Assembly: GCA_903813345.2 (NCBI GenBank)
Contig: CAIIXF020000011.1
Span: 5,170,571 to 5,234,570, forward strand
Reading direction: 5' to 3'
From: Owenia fusiformis
Lineage: Eukaryota > Annelida > Polychaeta > Sabellida > Oweniidae
Length of the DNA stretch: 64,000 nt
Numbering within the stretch: the first letter of the stretch is position 1; every line of letters begins with the position of its first letter. The notes under the pieces were generated by a model. That model was given only the letters and a program-made list of their open reading frames with translations, made no database searches and had not been told where the DNA came from. Both the position numbers and the translations under genes were made by a program. This document shows, in pieces, positions 9,937 to 20,490 of the stretch.

Positions 9937-10244
9937 ATAGTCAGAAACCCATGCCTCTCTATCGTTTCAAAAAATTTACCCAACGTGTTCGTCTCTGTTA
10001 ATTTATGGCATCCATACTTTTTTGAAAGGTAACACTTTGAGGTTCAATTTGCTGCCGGATGCCCTTGCAAACTCTCATTGGTTGCTCTGTATTGTAGCAT
10101 TCCGTTACCATGGTTACGCATCTATAAACATCTTACCTTGGAATCTTAGATCATTTGTAACTTTGTCATTATTTGGTCTATAGAGATGATATTGGTATCA
10201 AATTAAACCTAATTAGATTCCCCATAAACTAATGATATTCAATT

Positions 10245-10280
10245 ATGCAAATTAGCTCATTTGCATAAATTGTGACGTCA
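10245..10280 (+). promoter_or_regulatory. Inverted octamer pair plus CRE-like palindrome
   Basis: ATGCAAAT and its inverse ATTTGCAT are 6 bp apart, followed 6 bp later by TGACGTCA. These match the POU/octamer and CREB/ATF consensus sites. The same arrangement recurs at 10618-10653 and, inverted, at 15774-15809 (TGACATCA) and 16146-16181. It is part of the repeat-arm sequence; regulatory activity is an inference. Confidence 0.5.
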
Positions 10281-11013
10281 TCAATCAATTTTTGATTCAG
10301 AATTTTCAAGTATAGCAACATATCTATTAGAATTGAGGCCATATGTCAGAATTTCTGCAAAGTTTGGTCCTTTAGTCTATAAGAAGAAGGTATAAGCAAC
10401 ATAAAAATGAAAACAGATTCAAAATTGGATCAGTATTACCAAAGTTATTAAACTTTCGAGGAAGCTACTGTGAATGTCATTATTTGACAATTATATTCAG
10501 ACATCTTACTATGGAAGTTTAAAATGTTTGTAGCTTTGTCATTATTTGGTCTATAGAAATGATATTGGTATCGAATTAGACCTTATTAAATTTCATGTAC
10601 GATTACAATGTTCAATTATGCAAATCAGCTAATTTGCATAAATTGTGACGTCATCAATCTATTTTGTTCAGAATATCCCAGTTTAGCAACATACCTATTA
10701 GAACTGAGGCCGTATGACAGAATGTGTGCATAGTTTTGACCTTTATTTGATGAGTGGAAGATATATAGGCAACATTGAAGAGACAACAGATTCAGAATTG
10801 GATCAGAATTAGCAGTTATTCAGCTTTTGGGGCAGCTACTGGGAACGACAATTATAAAAAGTTTTACAATAACGAAAAAAGAAACAAACATTGTTGCTTC
10901 AATCTTATTGAGTAAAAATGTACATGACTTGTTCATATTATTCCATTGAACTGAACATGTAAGTATGTGGAGATGTTACATGTATTTTGACTATCATTCA
11001 CAGGGGTCAAAAT

Positions 11014-12801
11014 CGTGTGATCTCGATCCTGCATTTTAAAATCCAATTTTATAATTTACCATACACTGTCAATGATTCATATAAATACATAGTAATGCTT
11101 TAATTATGCTATTTTGACATATGTTGACTAGTATACATATTAATATTTACAAAAATTATATGGAGGAGTGTTCTTGGTTTAATTTGATTTCTAACATGTG
11201 AAAAAGCTGAAAACAAAATTTTGTTGATATTTGGACATAAGCTAAATACACCTTAATTACCATTTTATATTCAAAATACAAATAGAGTGTCAATTTTACA
11301 ACTTGTGTCAAGTATTGAGGGAGTCACATCACACCCCCCAGGATGCATTCCTTTGATGGAACTGTCACACCTAGGCCTTGTAGCTCAGTGTATGCCACTG
11401 TGTGAATACTTTCCGGCAGATGGTAGGGTAAAGGGTACTAATATGATAACTACTTCAGGGGAATTTTGTAACCTTCAAAATCCTTGGTGATTCAATGAAA
11501 TAGCCACGAAGAAAAAATGCCCTTTAAAAGAAGTGATATTCGTAGGACTTTAAAGATGCATTATGCCATAGGTTTCTCCCCCAGACAATCAATGATGTCC
11601 TATTGTTATTGCTCATATAATATCTCACATACCATGGACATATCTTGAGAATAGCTTTTAGGTATATTATTGCCGAAATATCGGAAATAATCAACAGAAC
11701 AACCAAACTCCAGAATTAAACACAATCGATTCCTCGGCTAGCGAGGGGAATCCCCATTGAGTCACACAAGCGCCTTGAACCAGGCAGGCAATCAGGTTTA
11801 TGATAAATAGATTCAACGACCAATCAGATAACAGGATGACTTTCCTGGTATATTCAAACTTCAGATTGAATTAATTTCTTCGAAAATAATTAGATCAGCC
11901 AGCACAATCGCAAAATTAACACTGAAAGGGGGGGATTTGGGACTACTTCTTTGGTAAGTAGATATATGTGGTGAAACTCAATATGCAAAAAAGTCCAGAG
12001 GGGTCTTGATTGTGTTATCCTATGGCATAGAGCCTCTTTAACTAACCCTTCCTATATCTATATACATGTATAGGTTTCCTACATCTCCAATGGAAGTATG
12101 TGTGGTATGGAACTTATTATCTAAACTTGTTTTAAAAGGTTTCCAAAATATGAAATATGTACAAATCTATGAAAAATATGAGTCTCAAATGGATGGATTT
12201 CAGGTTTACCCCCATAGAGTATGGATACCATTCAAAACTGAGAACAGTAACAACAGGAGATTTTGGTGCAAAATAAAGGAGTTAATCACGTAGCATGATT
12301 GACAGAGGTTGAATCAAACTATTTTAATATACTTTTGATAGTTTAGAAGCTTTAATATGGCATGAAAATAGCATACAGTATGTAGTTTAGGGAGCAGAGA
12401 TATTATTTCATTGCATGGATTTAAATTATTTTCAGACAAGGGTTTCTGAAGATCTAATCAATATAACAGATTATATCAAAAACAAGGAGATTAATGTCAC
12501 ACAGATGATATTCGAGAGTCAAATCACACTGGTGAGGTGAACATGGAGATCAATGTGCATGACAAAGATGATGGATACATTAAGAATAAAAAGCATCCCT
12601 GTCATGAAAGTTACCACTGAAATAGATACAAAAGAAAAACTCAACCACTGCCATATAGGTTCCGGACATGGATAATGATACATGAAGATTATAGCATGAA
12701 TGAAATCCATATAGGTGATGTTAACGCAGATATCAATGTCACATGGATGACATGGTGATAAATCGTTAATTTGTTCAAAGTTACACTATAAAGGTGATGT
12801 A
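11014..12801. other. Interior of the long-armed element, no gene recognised
   Basis: Low-complexity A+T-rich sequence with short chance reading frames (60-75 codons). A stretch GGCCTTGTAGCTCAGTGTA near 11375 resembles a tRNA A box, but no B box follows at the right distance. Confidence 0.5.
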
Positions 12802-13867
12802 CGAGGGTTGTCCCAGAAGTAATGCACTATATGCTCTAACTTTCTTTAATATTCTTCAATTGAGCTGAAATTTTTTGTAAATAACAATTGAAGTTTTATC
12901 TATTATATACTGAAGTTTCAGCATCCAACATTAATATTAAGTTTCAATATGGTTGCTATAACAACATGGGGGTAGGGGTGGGCGGGGCAGGTACCAATTT
13001 TTCTAATTATGAAAATATCTAAAGTGTTATTTTATTAATATTTCTTTCCTTTAAATGGTCAAAATGTTTGGGAAATTGTTAAATTTATTCAGCATGATGT
13101 TTACCAAGTACAAATAATGACATTCAGCACAGTGATGTCATAATATTACAGTTCAATAGTCACAAATTAAAATACAGTCACAATCAAGAAATTGCAAAAA
13201 TGGCAGCAATTCTCACCTGATAACAGAAGGCCTTGCGTTTGGTGGCCTAATTTCATACTTCACTTGGACTCACAGCCACACAAAACAATGCTACCATGAA
13301 GAAAGTATATAAGGAGTATATACCAGATAGAACTACAATTATAGGGTCACAGAAGAGATTTAAAAGAGATGATTTGACCCTGGATGACAACACCAAACAT
13401 AGGAGGCAAAAACTCCACAAGTCAAAGTTGAAGAGATTGCCGAGAGTGTTTGACCTGACAGGCATCAAAAGTACATAACATGCAAAGGGCAATATTTTAA
13501 GAAAATGTGAAATGGGACACTGTGCAATATACATTCATTAAATCTAGGATGTGCTCAGAGTAATTTAGTATCTTAAAATGTATTTTTAAGCATACTTCTT
13601 ATAGCTACACCAAATGGCATTTGTTGATTAATTATTTCATATTTTCAATTTTTTATTCCTTTTGACGTGACTGTATAACCTGCCCCGCCCTACCTGAACA
13701 CACCAACTTGATTTTATTATAACATCAATATAGTTTTATCAGTCAACATGAATTTTTTTAGAATAATCAAAATGTCTCTAAGGAATATTTACTGAAAAGT
13801 TCATAGAAAAATATCAATTATTGATAAAGTTAGAGCATATAGTGCATTACTTCTGGGACAACCCTCG
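12802..13867. mobile_element. Mariner-like non-autonomous element with TA duplication
   Basis: The ends CGAGGGTTGTCCCAGAAGTA and TACTTCTGGGACAACCCTCG are perfectly inverted and flanked by TA. Inverted similarity continues in patches for about 200 bp, including GGGCGGGGCAGGT against ACCTGCCCCGCCC. The TIR matches the Tc1/mariner style. The interior has a chance-length frame at 13296-13478 but no recognisable transposase. Confidence 0.8.
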
Positions 13868-14027
13868 TAAGTCACATGGAAATCAGTAATACTTGGATGT
13901 AGGAACTCTTGGGTTCACTAGGGTTCACACAAGTCCTCACTATTCATTTCTACGCTTCATTAACACTTAATATAAAAATGCAATACTATCTATGAACTAT
14001 AATAGCTTGGTATGATAAATAATACTA

Positions 14028-15000
14028 GGTGTCTCAAAAATGTACCCAAAAGAATATTAATGGCACAGATAAACCAATCAATATTTTCAGATATTTTTGC
14101 ATGGTCATGTTGCTGAAGCATGTAAGTTTCCTCCCCAATACAACAAAGTTTTTAGTTCAGTCTTGCCTTTTTGATGATTTAACCCTTTACTTTCTTTTTC
14201 ATATTTCGATGACAGCCTATATCCTTTTGCTAGATAAAAAAATGTTCATTACATTTGATTATGTTTCAAGTGGATCGTTTTGATTTTCTCTTTGGGTGTT
14301 GGCCTTATGTTGTTCCAGGTCTGTTGGCTTGGGGTTAGCTTAACATGCTCCTTCAAATAACCCCAGAGAAAGAAGTTCCAAGGTTGAAGATGACAGAACA
14401 ATCTCAGAGAACCAGGTCAATTATCGTCAAATGATTTAGCGGTTAATTGATAATGGAGTTCCATCTGCCAGAGTTACGGAGACTGAATGATATACAAATG
14501 AGAACACTGTGGTTCCAGACAGTTTGAGTACCTCCATGTACAGCAAGGACCACACAAAAATTCTCATGAAAGCAGTTTCTTCTCTCTGTGTAAAGACATT
14601 GTTAGGGCCTCCCTATTCAACAGATTTGACACCCTAAACATTTTCTCTGGGGTGACTTGAAGAACCATGTTTACGCTTATCCCAAGCCAAGAGACATAGA
14701 ACAACTTGAGATCAACATGTAAAAGGAAATTCAAAACATTCCACTAGAAACATTGTATCATATACGATAGACAATGTAGCAGTAAGGATGCAGTCTTTCA
14801 TCGAAATGTAAGGAGGTTAAATTAAACACATGGAATAAAAAGGGTTAAAGCATTAAAAAGGCAAGACTGACCTAAAAATTTAGATTTGGAGAGAAAACTT
14901 ACATGCTTTTCCTAAATTTACCATGCAAAAAATATCTGAAAATATTGATTAATTTATCTTTGCTGTTGATATACCTTTGGGTACATTTTTTGAGACACCC
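14028..15000 (+). mobile_element. Degenerate mariner-like element with ~190-bp inverted ends
   Basis: The left end GGTGTCTCAAAAATGTACCC is inverted at the right as GGGTACATTTTTTGAGACAC, flanked by TA (14026-14027 and 15001-15002). Inverted similarity runs for about 190 bp, including CAATATTTTCAGATATTTTT. It carries a decayed plus-strand transposase remnant. It is nested in the long-armed element. Confidence 0.85.
14606..14822 (+). pseudogene. Mariner transposase C-terminal relic
   Basis: Broken reading frames give PPYSTDLTP and, after a frame change, WGDLKNHVYAYPKPRD, matching the conserved C-terminal stretch of mariner-type transposases (PPRSPDL-P-D-FLWG-LK--VY). Further on, NVAVRMQSFIEM resembles the family's final helix. 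There are several stops and at least one frameshift, so it is non-functional. Confidence 0.8.
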
Positions 15001-15214
15001 TAGATAATAAAAATTGTATTTTTAATGTCACTGCCAATAATCTGACAAAATGAATGAAGGGGAGTCGATTTCTGCTAGAAAATTCAACAAAACGCCATCT
15101 CAATAAATGGAGACCATAATAATATGTCACCGCTTTTGATGGTGACATAAAAAACAGCAATGACATACATTTTGTGATATAACGTCATCAATTTGTATAA
15201 ACAGGTCATATAGA

Positions 15215-15412
15215 TATTCACGCTTGAAACCCAGCACAAATATTAATGTTTGACCTTTCATGATGTTTAAATAGATTGACGCCTATGAAGCAAATCAGTT
15301 AAAAAATTCATGTAGAAGTTCACTGCTTGAATCACAGCACAAATATTTATGTCTGACCATGCAGTCATGATGTTTCGCCTTTTTAAATAGATTGACGCCT
15401 ATGGATCAAAAA
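15215..15412. repeat. Two-copy tandem duplication (~105 bp)
   Basis: CAGCACAAATATTAATGT and AATAGATTGACGCCTATG (first copy) are repeated with changes at about 15335 and 15393. The second copy has a small insertion before TTTAAATAG. It lies just inside the right arm of the long-armed element. Confidence 0.65.
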
Positions 15413-16489
15413 ACTGTTTTCACCCCTGTCAATGATAGTCAAAATTACAAATACCTGTATCATTTCTATAGACCAATTAATTCAGTGACATGGAAACTAT
15501 ATATTTTTCACTCAATAAGCTTGAATCAGCTTTGTTTCATTTTTGTTATTTTAGTGTTTTATTTATGATTTTCAAATAGTAACGTTCATAGTAGCTGTCT
15601 CAAAAGCTGAATTACTTTGCTAATACTAATTCAATTTTGAATCATTTTTTATGTTGCTCATACCTCTTCCACTCATAGAATAAATGACAAAGAATGCAGA
15701 AACTACGCCATACAACCTCGGATCTAATAAATATGTTGCTATACTTGGAAGTTCTGAACCAAAAATAGATTGATGACATCATGATTTATGCAAATTAGCT
15801 AATTTGCATAATTGAATATTGTTACCATACCGGTTTTTCAATTCGGATCAATTTGATACCAAGATCTCCTCTATATACCAAATAATGACAAAGCTACCAA
15901 ACATTTCAATTCTAAGGTAAGATGTTTAAAGTTAATTGTTAAATGATAACGTTCATGGTAGCTGCCTAGAAAGCTTAATAACTTTGTTAGTTCTGATCCA
16001 ATTTTGAATCTGTTTTCACTTTTTTGTTGCTTAAACCTTTTGCTCATAGAATAAAAGTCATAACCTTGAAGAAATTCTAACGTACGGCTTCAGTTCTTAA
16101 AGATACATTGCTATGCTTGAAAATTCTGAACCAAAAATGGATTTATGACGTCACAATTTATGCAAATGAGCTAATTTGCATAATTGAATATCGTAATTAT
16201 ATGGATAATTGTTTTAGGTTTAATTTGATACCAATATCATTTCTATAGACAAAATAATGACAAAGCTACAAATGATTTAAGATTCCAAGGTAAGATGTCT
16301 ATAGATGCGTAACCATGGTAACGGAATGCTACAATACAGAGCAACCAATGAGAGTTTGCAAGGGCATCCAGCAGAAAATTGAACCTCAAAGTGTTACCTT
16401 TCAAAAAAGTATGGATGTCATAAATTAACAGAGACGAACACGTTGGGTAAATTTTTTGAAACGATAGAGAGGCATGGGTTTCTGACTAT

Positions 16490-16823
16490 AAACAAAGAAG
16501 CATCTTCAAGTGCTAATCGCCATGTAGGCATTATAAGCACTCTAGCAAAAGAAGTAGTTAAAATGAAATTAGTTTCCAGAGATCATTTCTACAACTTTTA
16601 AAACATTTCTTTTTTGTTTAAATTGAATGAAAATTGTTCATATTAGAGTAATCTTAGTGAAAAATTTGGTAATCTTTTAATAACTTCGTATTTGATTAGA
16701 AACAGGATCTAAAAGCAAAATTATGAATGAAGGTACCTTTTTCCTAATTATTGTGCTATTTTTAGTAAAATGTCATGCTCTACAGCCAGTTCCCAAAATT
16801 AAACAATGGCACCCATATTGTAT
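16490..16823. other. Spacer, no gene seen
   Basis: A+T-rich sequence with no repeat or exon recognised. Confidence 0.5.
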
Positions 16824-17146
16824 TTTTTTTTGTTTACCACCAATGAAGGTGAGCAATACCTCTTGGGTATGTCCCGTATATATACGGTCATAATTTACGT
16901 AATTAACATGGAAGATAGACCCAGAAACCCCTCCTTGAAGGAGCCCTGTGTTCTTTTATGTGCACTTATACATAGACATACAAGTACACACCACAGCCTT
17001 TTGTACGAGTTGCGGACCACTCAGTCAAACACCCTGAAGTACTTCACGCAAACAAGCAAATTTAGTCTTGCCTGAACCGGGGATCGAATCCGGGACCTAT
17101 TGCGTAAGAGGTACCTGCGCTACTGCTGAGCTACACGGGTGGACTA
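16824..17146 (-). mobile_element. tRNA-derived SINE
   Basis: Read on the minus strand, the 5' head has a Pol III A box TAGCTCAGCAGTA (17133-17121) and a B box GATTCGATCCC (17090-17080) at tRNA spacing. A ~240-bp unrelated body ends in the A-rich tail AAACAAAAAAAAATACA. The acceptor stem does not pair and the T-stem has a mismatch, so it is not a working tRNA. The anticodon loop TTACGCA would read ACG, suggesting a tRNA-Arg ancestor, but this is weak. A plus-strand 89-codon frame over it is incidental. Confidence 0.75.
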
Positions 17147-17230
17147 TAGGTTTATTTTATGGCCAACATGATATTACAGTTTCTGTTACATTCAACATGC
17201 TTGTTTTTATCATTTCCAAATACAAATAAA

Positions 17231-17557
17231 ATGCTTATTCAATCATAAAAAGTTTAAAGTTTAGCATCATTTTGTAATCTTATGTTGTCAGTAGAGTAAA
17301 ACTTGTCAAATCCGAACACCTCTGGGCCCAACCAAAAATGCTTATTCCATCATAAAAAGTTTAAAGTTTAACTTCATTTTGTACTCTTATGTTGTCAGTA
17401 GAGTAAAACTTGTCAAATCCGAACACCTCTGGGCCCAACCAAAAATGCTTATTCAATCATAAAAAGTTTAAAGTTCAACTTCATTTTGTAGTGTTATGTT
17501 GTCAGTATGATAAAATTTGTCAAATCCGAACACCTCTGGGCCCAACCAAAAATGTTC
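17231..17557. repeat. 107-bp tandem repeat, three copies
   Basis: ATGCTTATTC...AAAAGTTTAAAGTT units start at 17231, 17338 and 17445, and the next partial unit at 17552, each exactly 107 bp apart. All contain CCGAACACCTCTGGGCCCAA. The following 100 bp repeat the words GTGTTCA and AGAGAGGTGT, as does 3270-3310. Confidence 0.9.
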
Positions 17558-17639
17558 ATATATGCAGGTGTTCACATTTCAATGTTTTTAAAATTGTGAG
17601 TGCAAATTTTGGATCAAGATAAGTGTTCACATTGAGAGG

Positions 17640-18185
17640 TGTTCAGATTAGAGAGGTGTTTGAATATACAGGTTTAACCATATTTTATTTTGGAGGTAAA
17701 CTCTACTACTATTCAAAAGAAACTAAGTAAACACTTGGGTTTAAAAAACTGTGAATAAAGGCAATGTTTGATTTCCTTTGAGGCCCTTGTTAAAGTTTAT
17801 GGTAACCCGATAACATTGGTTGCAATATAGATTGTTGATATTAAATAGGTTCTGAGAACTGCTTAACATAAAAATATGCATAGACCAGCCAACCATTTAA
17901 AAGAATTAATAAAACGAAAGGGTAACACCTTTTAACTTATAATGACGAAGTGGAATTATTTGATTTGAATACCAAGACCTTTATGGCAGAATTTATAGAG
18001 AAACATTCATTTATTTTGTATATTACTACGTCTGGATAGTGGATTATTTATACATCAACTCAATCATCAAACTAGATAATTATTAACCGTTGATATAATT
18101 CAAAAACAAAATCACTGTTTTTGGCCTTGGACTTTTGAATCAGTGTCTCTAACAAAACTGATTACATCTAAAGTTACGTTGAAAA
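17640..18185 (+). other. Upstream region of TRIM paralog 2
   Basis: No exon seen. Similarity to the paralog 1 upstream region begins near 18075 (ATAATTATTAACCG). The start codon context is AAAATGG. No TATA box is clear. Confidence 0.5.
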
Positions 18186-20117
18186 ATGGCATCATATGCA
18201 GAAGATCGTTATAAGACTGCTTTAACCTGTGGAATATGCCAGGACATTCTTACTGAACCAAGGGCATTGCCATGTATGCATGCTTATTGCTTGAAATGCC
18301 TTGACAGCCTTACAAAGAAGGGCAAACTTCAAGGAGGATCCTTCAACTGCCCTGAATGCCGTCATGTATGTACCATACCACAGGAAGGGGTGGGAGAGTT
18401 CAAGGTGAGCCCGACAATTTCATTCCTGGTTGATGCTTTCAAGGACAGTCAGCAGACCCAAAAACCAGAATGTGACCTATGTCTTGAATCAAATGCAAAG
18501 CATGTTGCAGCCAGAGTCAGATGTCTAGATTGCGACAAGCGATTGTGTGTCACGTGCCGTAAAACACATGACTTGCTCTTGAAAGGTCACAAATTACTTG
18601 ACCTTACAGGAGATAGTGCAAAAGATTTACAAACTGCACTACAGTCAATAAAAGAGCGTACTGTGTACTGTCAACTGCATCCTACCAAGCCCATTGAGCT
18701 GTACTGTAAGGTTGACAAAATGCTGCTTTGCCATCAATGCTACCCCACTAAACATCCTGGACATGCTTGCGAAGACATCAAAGAGACAGCTGCTAAGAAT
18801 ATGAAACCCATTGGGGCTGTTATATCACAGGGAAAGGGACTTGTGGACTTTTATGAGAAGGCCATTCAGGACACACAGACCTATAAACACCAACTGGAAG
18901 AAAATGCTGCAAATGTAGCAGCCGAAATGAACAATGACATGAACACACTGATCCAATCCATTCGCAAGAAATATAAATACAATGAAGAAAAGATGATGAA
19001 GGAAAAGGAATCAAATGTAAAGCAGGTCCTGTCCCACCTTGGCCACCTTGAGCTTCAAAAGGCCATCACTGAAGGTCAGGTCAACAAATATTGCACCATG
19101 GTAGAACATGGCCACCCAGTAGAAATCGCTGGCCTTGGAGAGCAGGTCAACAAGAAATCTGAAGAATGGTCAAATAAACCAAAGACCAACTTCTGCCAAA
19201 AAATTAACTTTGAGTTTACTGAAGGAAAATGTGGTGATGATGGAGTTCAGTTTGGAACAGTAACTGTGACTGCTACAGAAGAGGTAGAGGTAGATGATGA
19301 GGTAGAAATAGAGGATGATGATGAGGTAGAGAACGATGAAGTTCCACCATTCTGCGAGCCAACAATATCAAGCAATAAGCTGCATCCAAATTCCATACTT
19401 GATTTAACATCCACTCCTGCAGGTGACTATGTTGCAACTGGAGGTAGACGTTCCACAACCTGTATATATGATAGAAACCACAAGCTAAAGAAGGACTTGA
19501 AAAAGCATTTTTTGCGTGTAACATTAACACATGATGGAAACTTTGCATTCACTGATGGCTCCACTAACAAAATCAGCTTCTATAATATAGATGGCACTCA
19601 TCAACGTGATGTGGTCTGCAGAGGATTATCATTGTTGGGTATAGCAATAAACCCTGCAGGGGAATTACTGGTGATAGACAGCAAGACCAGGAAAGTATAC
19701 AGTGTTGATGAATCTACTGGAGAGTCCAAGGCACTAACAGGCACATTCAATGATCCACGATATCTTGCATGCAATAGTAAGCAAGTCAACATAATAAGTG
19801 ACTGTGGACGACAATGCATAAAAGGAATAGCCAAAGATGGTACAGAGGTCTTTACATATGGTGGGACATACGGCTCTGCTGATGGACAGCTCAATTATCC
19901 ACAAGGTGTTTGCAGAGATAAAGAAGACTATATATTTGTAGCAGACTGCAACAACCACAGGGTCATTCTTCTTAGCCCAGATGGCAGATTCCTGAGGAAT
20001 ATACTTACAAATGCTCATGGTGTATCCTACCCATATGCAGTTGCAATCAGCAATGATGGCAAGCTCCTTGTAGGAGACAACAATGGAACACTATTCAGCA
20101 TCAAGTACAGGGGATAA
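18186..20117 (+). CDS. TRIM RING/B-box/NHL protein, paralog 2 (643 aa, intact)
   Basis: Predicted E3 ubiquitin-protein ligase, cytoplasmic by family analogy. RING at 15-58 (C15, C18, C30, H32, C35, C38, C55, C58), B-box 1 at about 96-135, B-box 2 at about 162-193 with all zinc ligands present, and a coiled coil at about 200-320. A strongly acidic linker at 365-385 (EEVEVDDEVEIEDDDEVE) is followed by an NHL beta-propeller at about 390-640, with blade motifs such as PQGVCRDKEDYIFVADCNNH. The RING should recruit an E2 and the propeller should bind substrate protein or RNA. There is no filamin domain, which separates it from TRIM2, TRIM3 and TRIM71. The coding region is one exon. It lies antisense within the lectin-gene intron, 11.2 kb downstream of paralog 1. 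Orthology to a named TRIM gene cannot be decided here. Confidence 0.93.
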   Translation: MASYAEDRYKTALTCGICQDILTEPRALPCMHAYCLKCLDSLTKKGKLQGGSFNCPECRHVCTIPQEGVGEFKVSPTISFLVDAFKDSQQTQKPECDLCLESNAKHVAARVRCLDCDKRLCVTCRKTHDLLLKGHKLLDLTGDSAKDLQTALQSIKERTVYCQLHPTKPIELYCKVDKMLLCHQCYPTKHPGHACEDIKETAAKNMKPIGAVISQGKGLVDFYEKAIQDTQTYKHQLEENAANVAAEMNNDMNTLIQSIRKKYKYNEEKMMKEKESNVKQVLSHLGHLELQKAITEGQVNKYCTMVEHGHPVEIAGLGEQVNKKSEEWSNKPKTNFCQKINFEFTEGKCGDDGVQFGTVTVTATEEVEVDDEVEIEDDDEVENDEVPPFCEPTISSNKLHPNSILDLTSTPAGDYVATGGRRSTTCIYDRNHKLKKDLKKHFLRVTLTHDGNFAFTDGSTNKISFYNIDGTHQRDVVCRGLSLLGIAINPAGELLVIDSKTRKVYSVDESTGESKALTGTFNDPRYLACNSKQVNIISDCGRQCIKGIAKDGTEVFTYGGTYGSADGQLNYPQGVCRDKEDYIFVADCNNHRVILLSPDGRFLRNILTNAHGVSYPYAVAISNDGKLLVGDNNGTLFSIKYRG

Positions 20118-20118
20118 G

Positions 20119-20490
20119 GTAAAAATTACCAAAACCTTTTTAACTTAATATTGATGACAATATCACTGAACCTAGTACCTTTATATCTGAATCATACATT
20201 CTTATATCAATACTAACATATAACATGTACATCTTCCATATGCAAATTTCAAAATCATGCAGTGATTTTGGCCATTTTTGGACCAAAATTGTCAAAGGTG
20301 AACCCCCCCTGGAATTTTTCAAAAAGTGAACCCCCCTTGGCAAATCCTGGCAACGGGCCTGCAAATATTATGGTGAAAGTGAGCAAAGCATTCTTTATTA
20401 TCTTTTGTTTTAGGTTTTAGACTCTATTTTACAACATGCACATCTTCTTGCTAGGGGTGGCACTTTCATATACTATTTTCTGTTTTACAG
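20119..20490 (+). other. Candidate 3'-UTR intron of TRIM paralog 2
   Basis: The donor GTAAAA starts two bases after the stop codon, and the acceptor TTTCTGTTTTACAG ends at 20490. Length is 372 bp. Positions match those in paralog 1. It contains a truncated CAGGCC MITE. Confidence 0.6.
20247..20361 (-). mobile_element. Truncated CAGGCC-family MITE
   Basis: Only one end is kept: it finishes AATCCTGGCAACGGGCCTG and contains GTGAACCCCCCTTGGCAAA and TTTCAAAATCATGCAGT. The opposite terminus is missing. It inserted in the UTR intron after the gene duplication, since paralog 1 lacks it. Confidence 0.75.

Larger units (their letters stand above)
9937..16489. mobile_element. 6.55-kb composite element with ~1.1-kb inverted arms
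   Basis: The left end ATAGTCAGAAACCCATGCC is inverted at the right end as GGCATGGGTTTCTGACTAT. The arms match over about 1,075 bp (9937-11013 and 15412-16489), and each arm is itself made of two diverged subunits of about 365 bp. The interior has no intact gene; it carries two mariner-like relics and a short tandem duplication. No convincing target duplication was found. It may be a fold-back element, a long-armed MULE or Polinton-type remnant, or an inverted segmental duplication. It sits between the two TRIM genes. Confidence 0.8.

Noticed and set aside
11370-11440. tRNA-like A box near GGCCTTGTAGCTCAGTG
   Set aside because: No B box or cloverleaf follows at tRNA distance.
13296-13534. Overlapping frames inside the first mariner-like element as a captured gene
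   Set aside because: The 60-codon Lys-rich frame and its antisense partner have no recognisable transposase or host domain; chance is the simpler reading.
17073-17146. Functional tRNA gene on the minus strand
   Set aside because: A and B boxes are present, but the acceptor stem does not pair, the T-stem has a mismatch and an unrelated body with an A-rich tail follows, so a SINE fits better.
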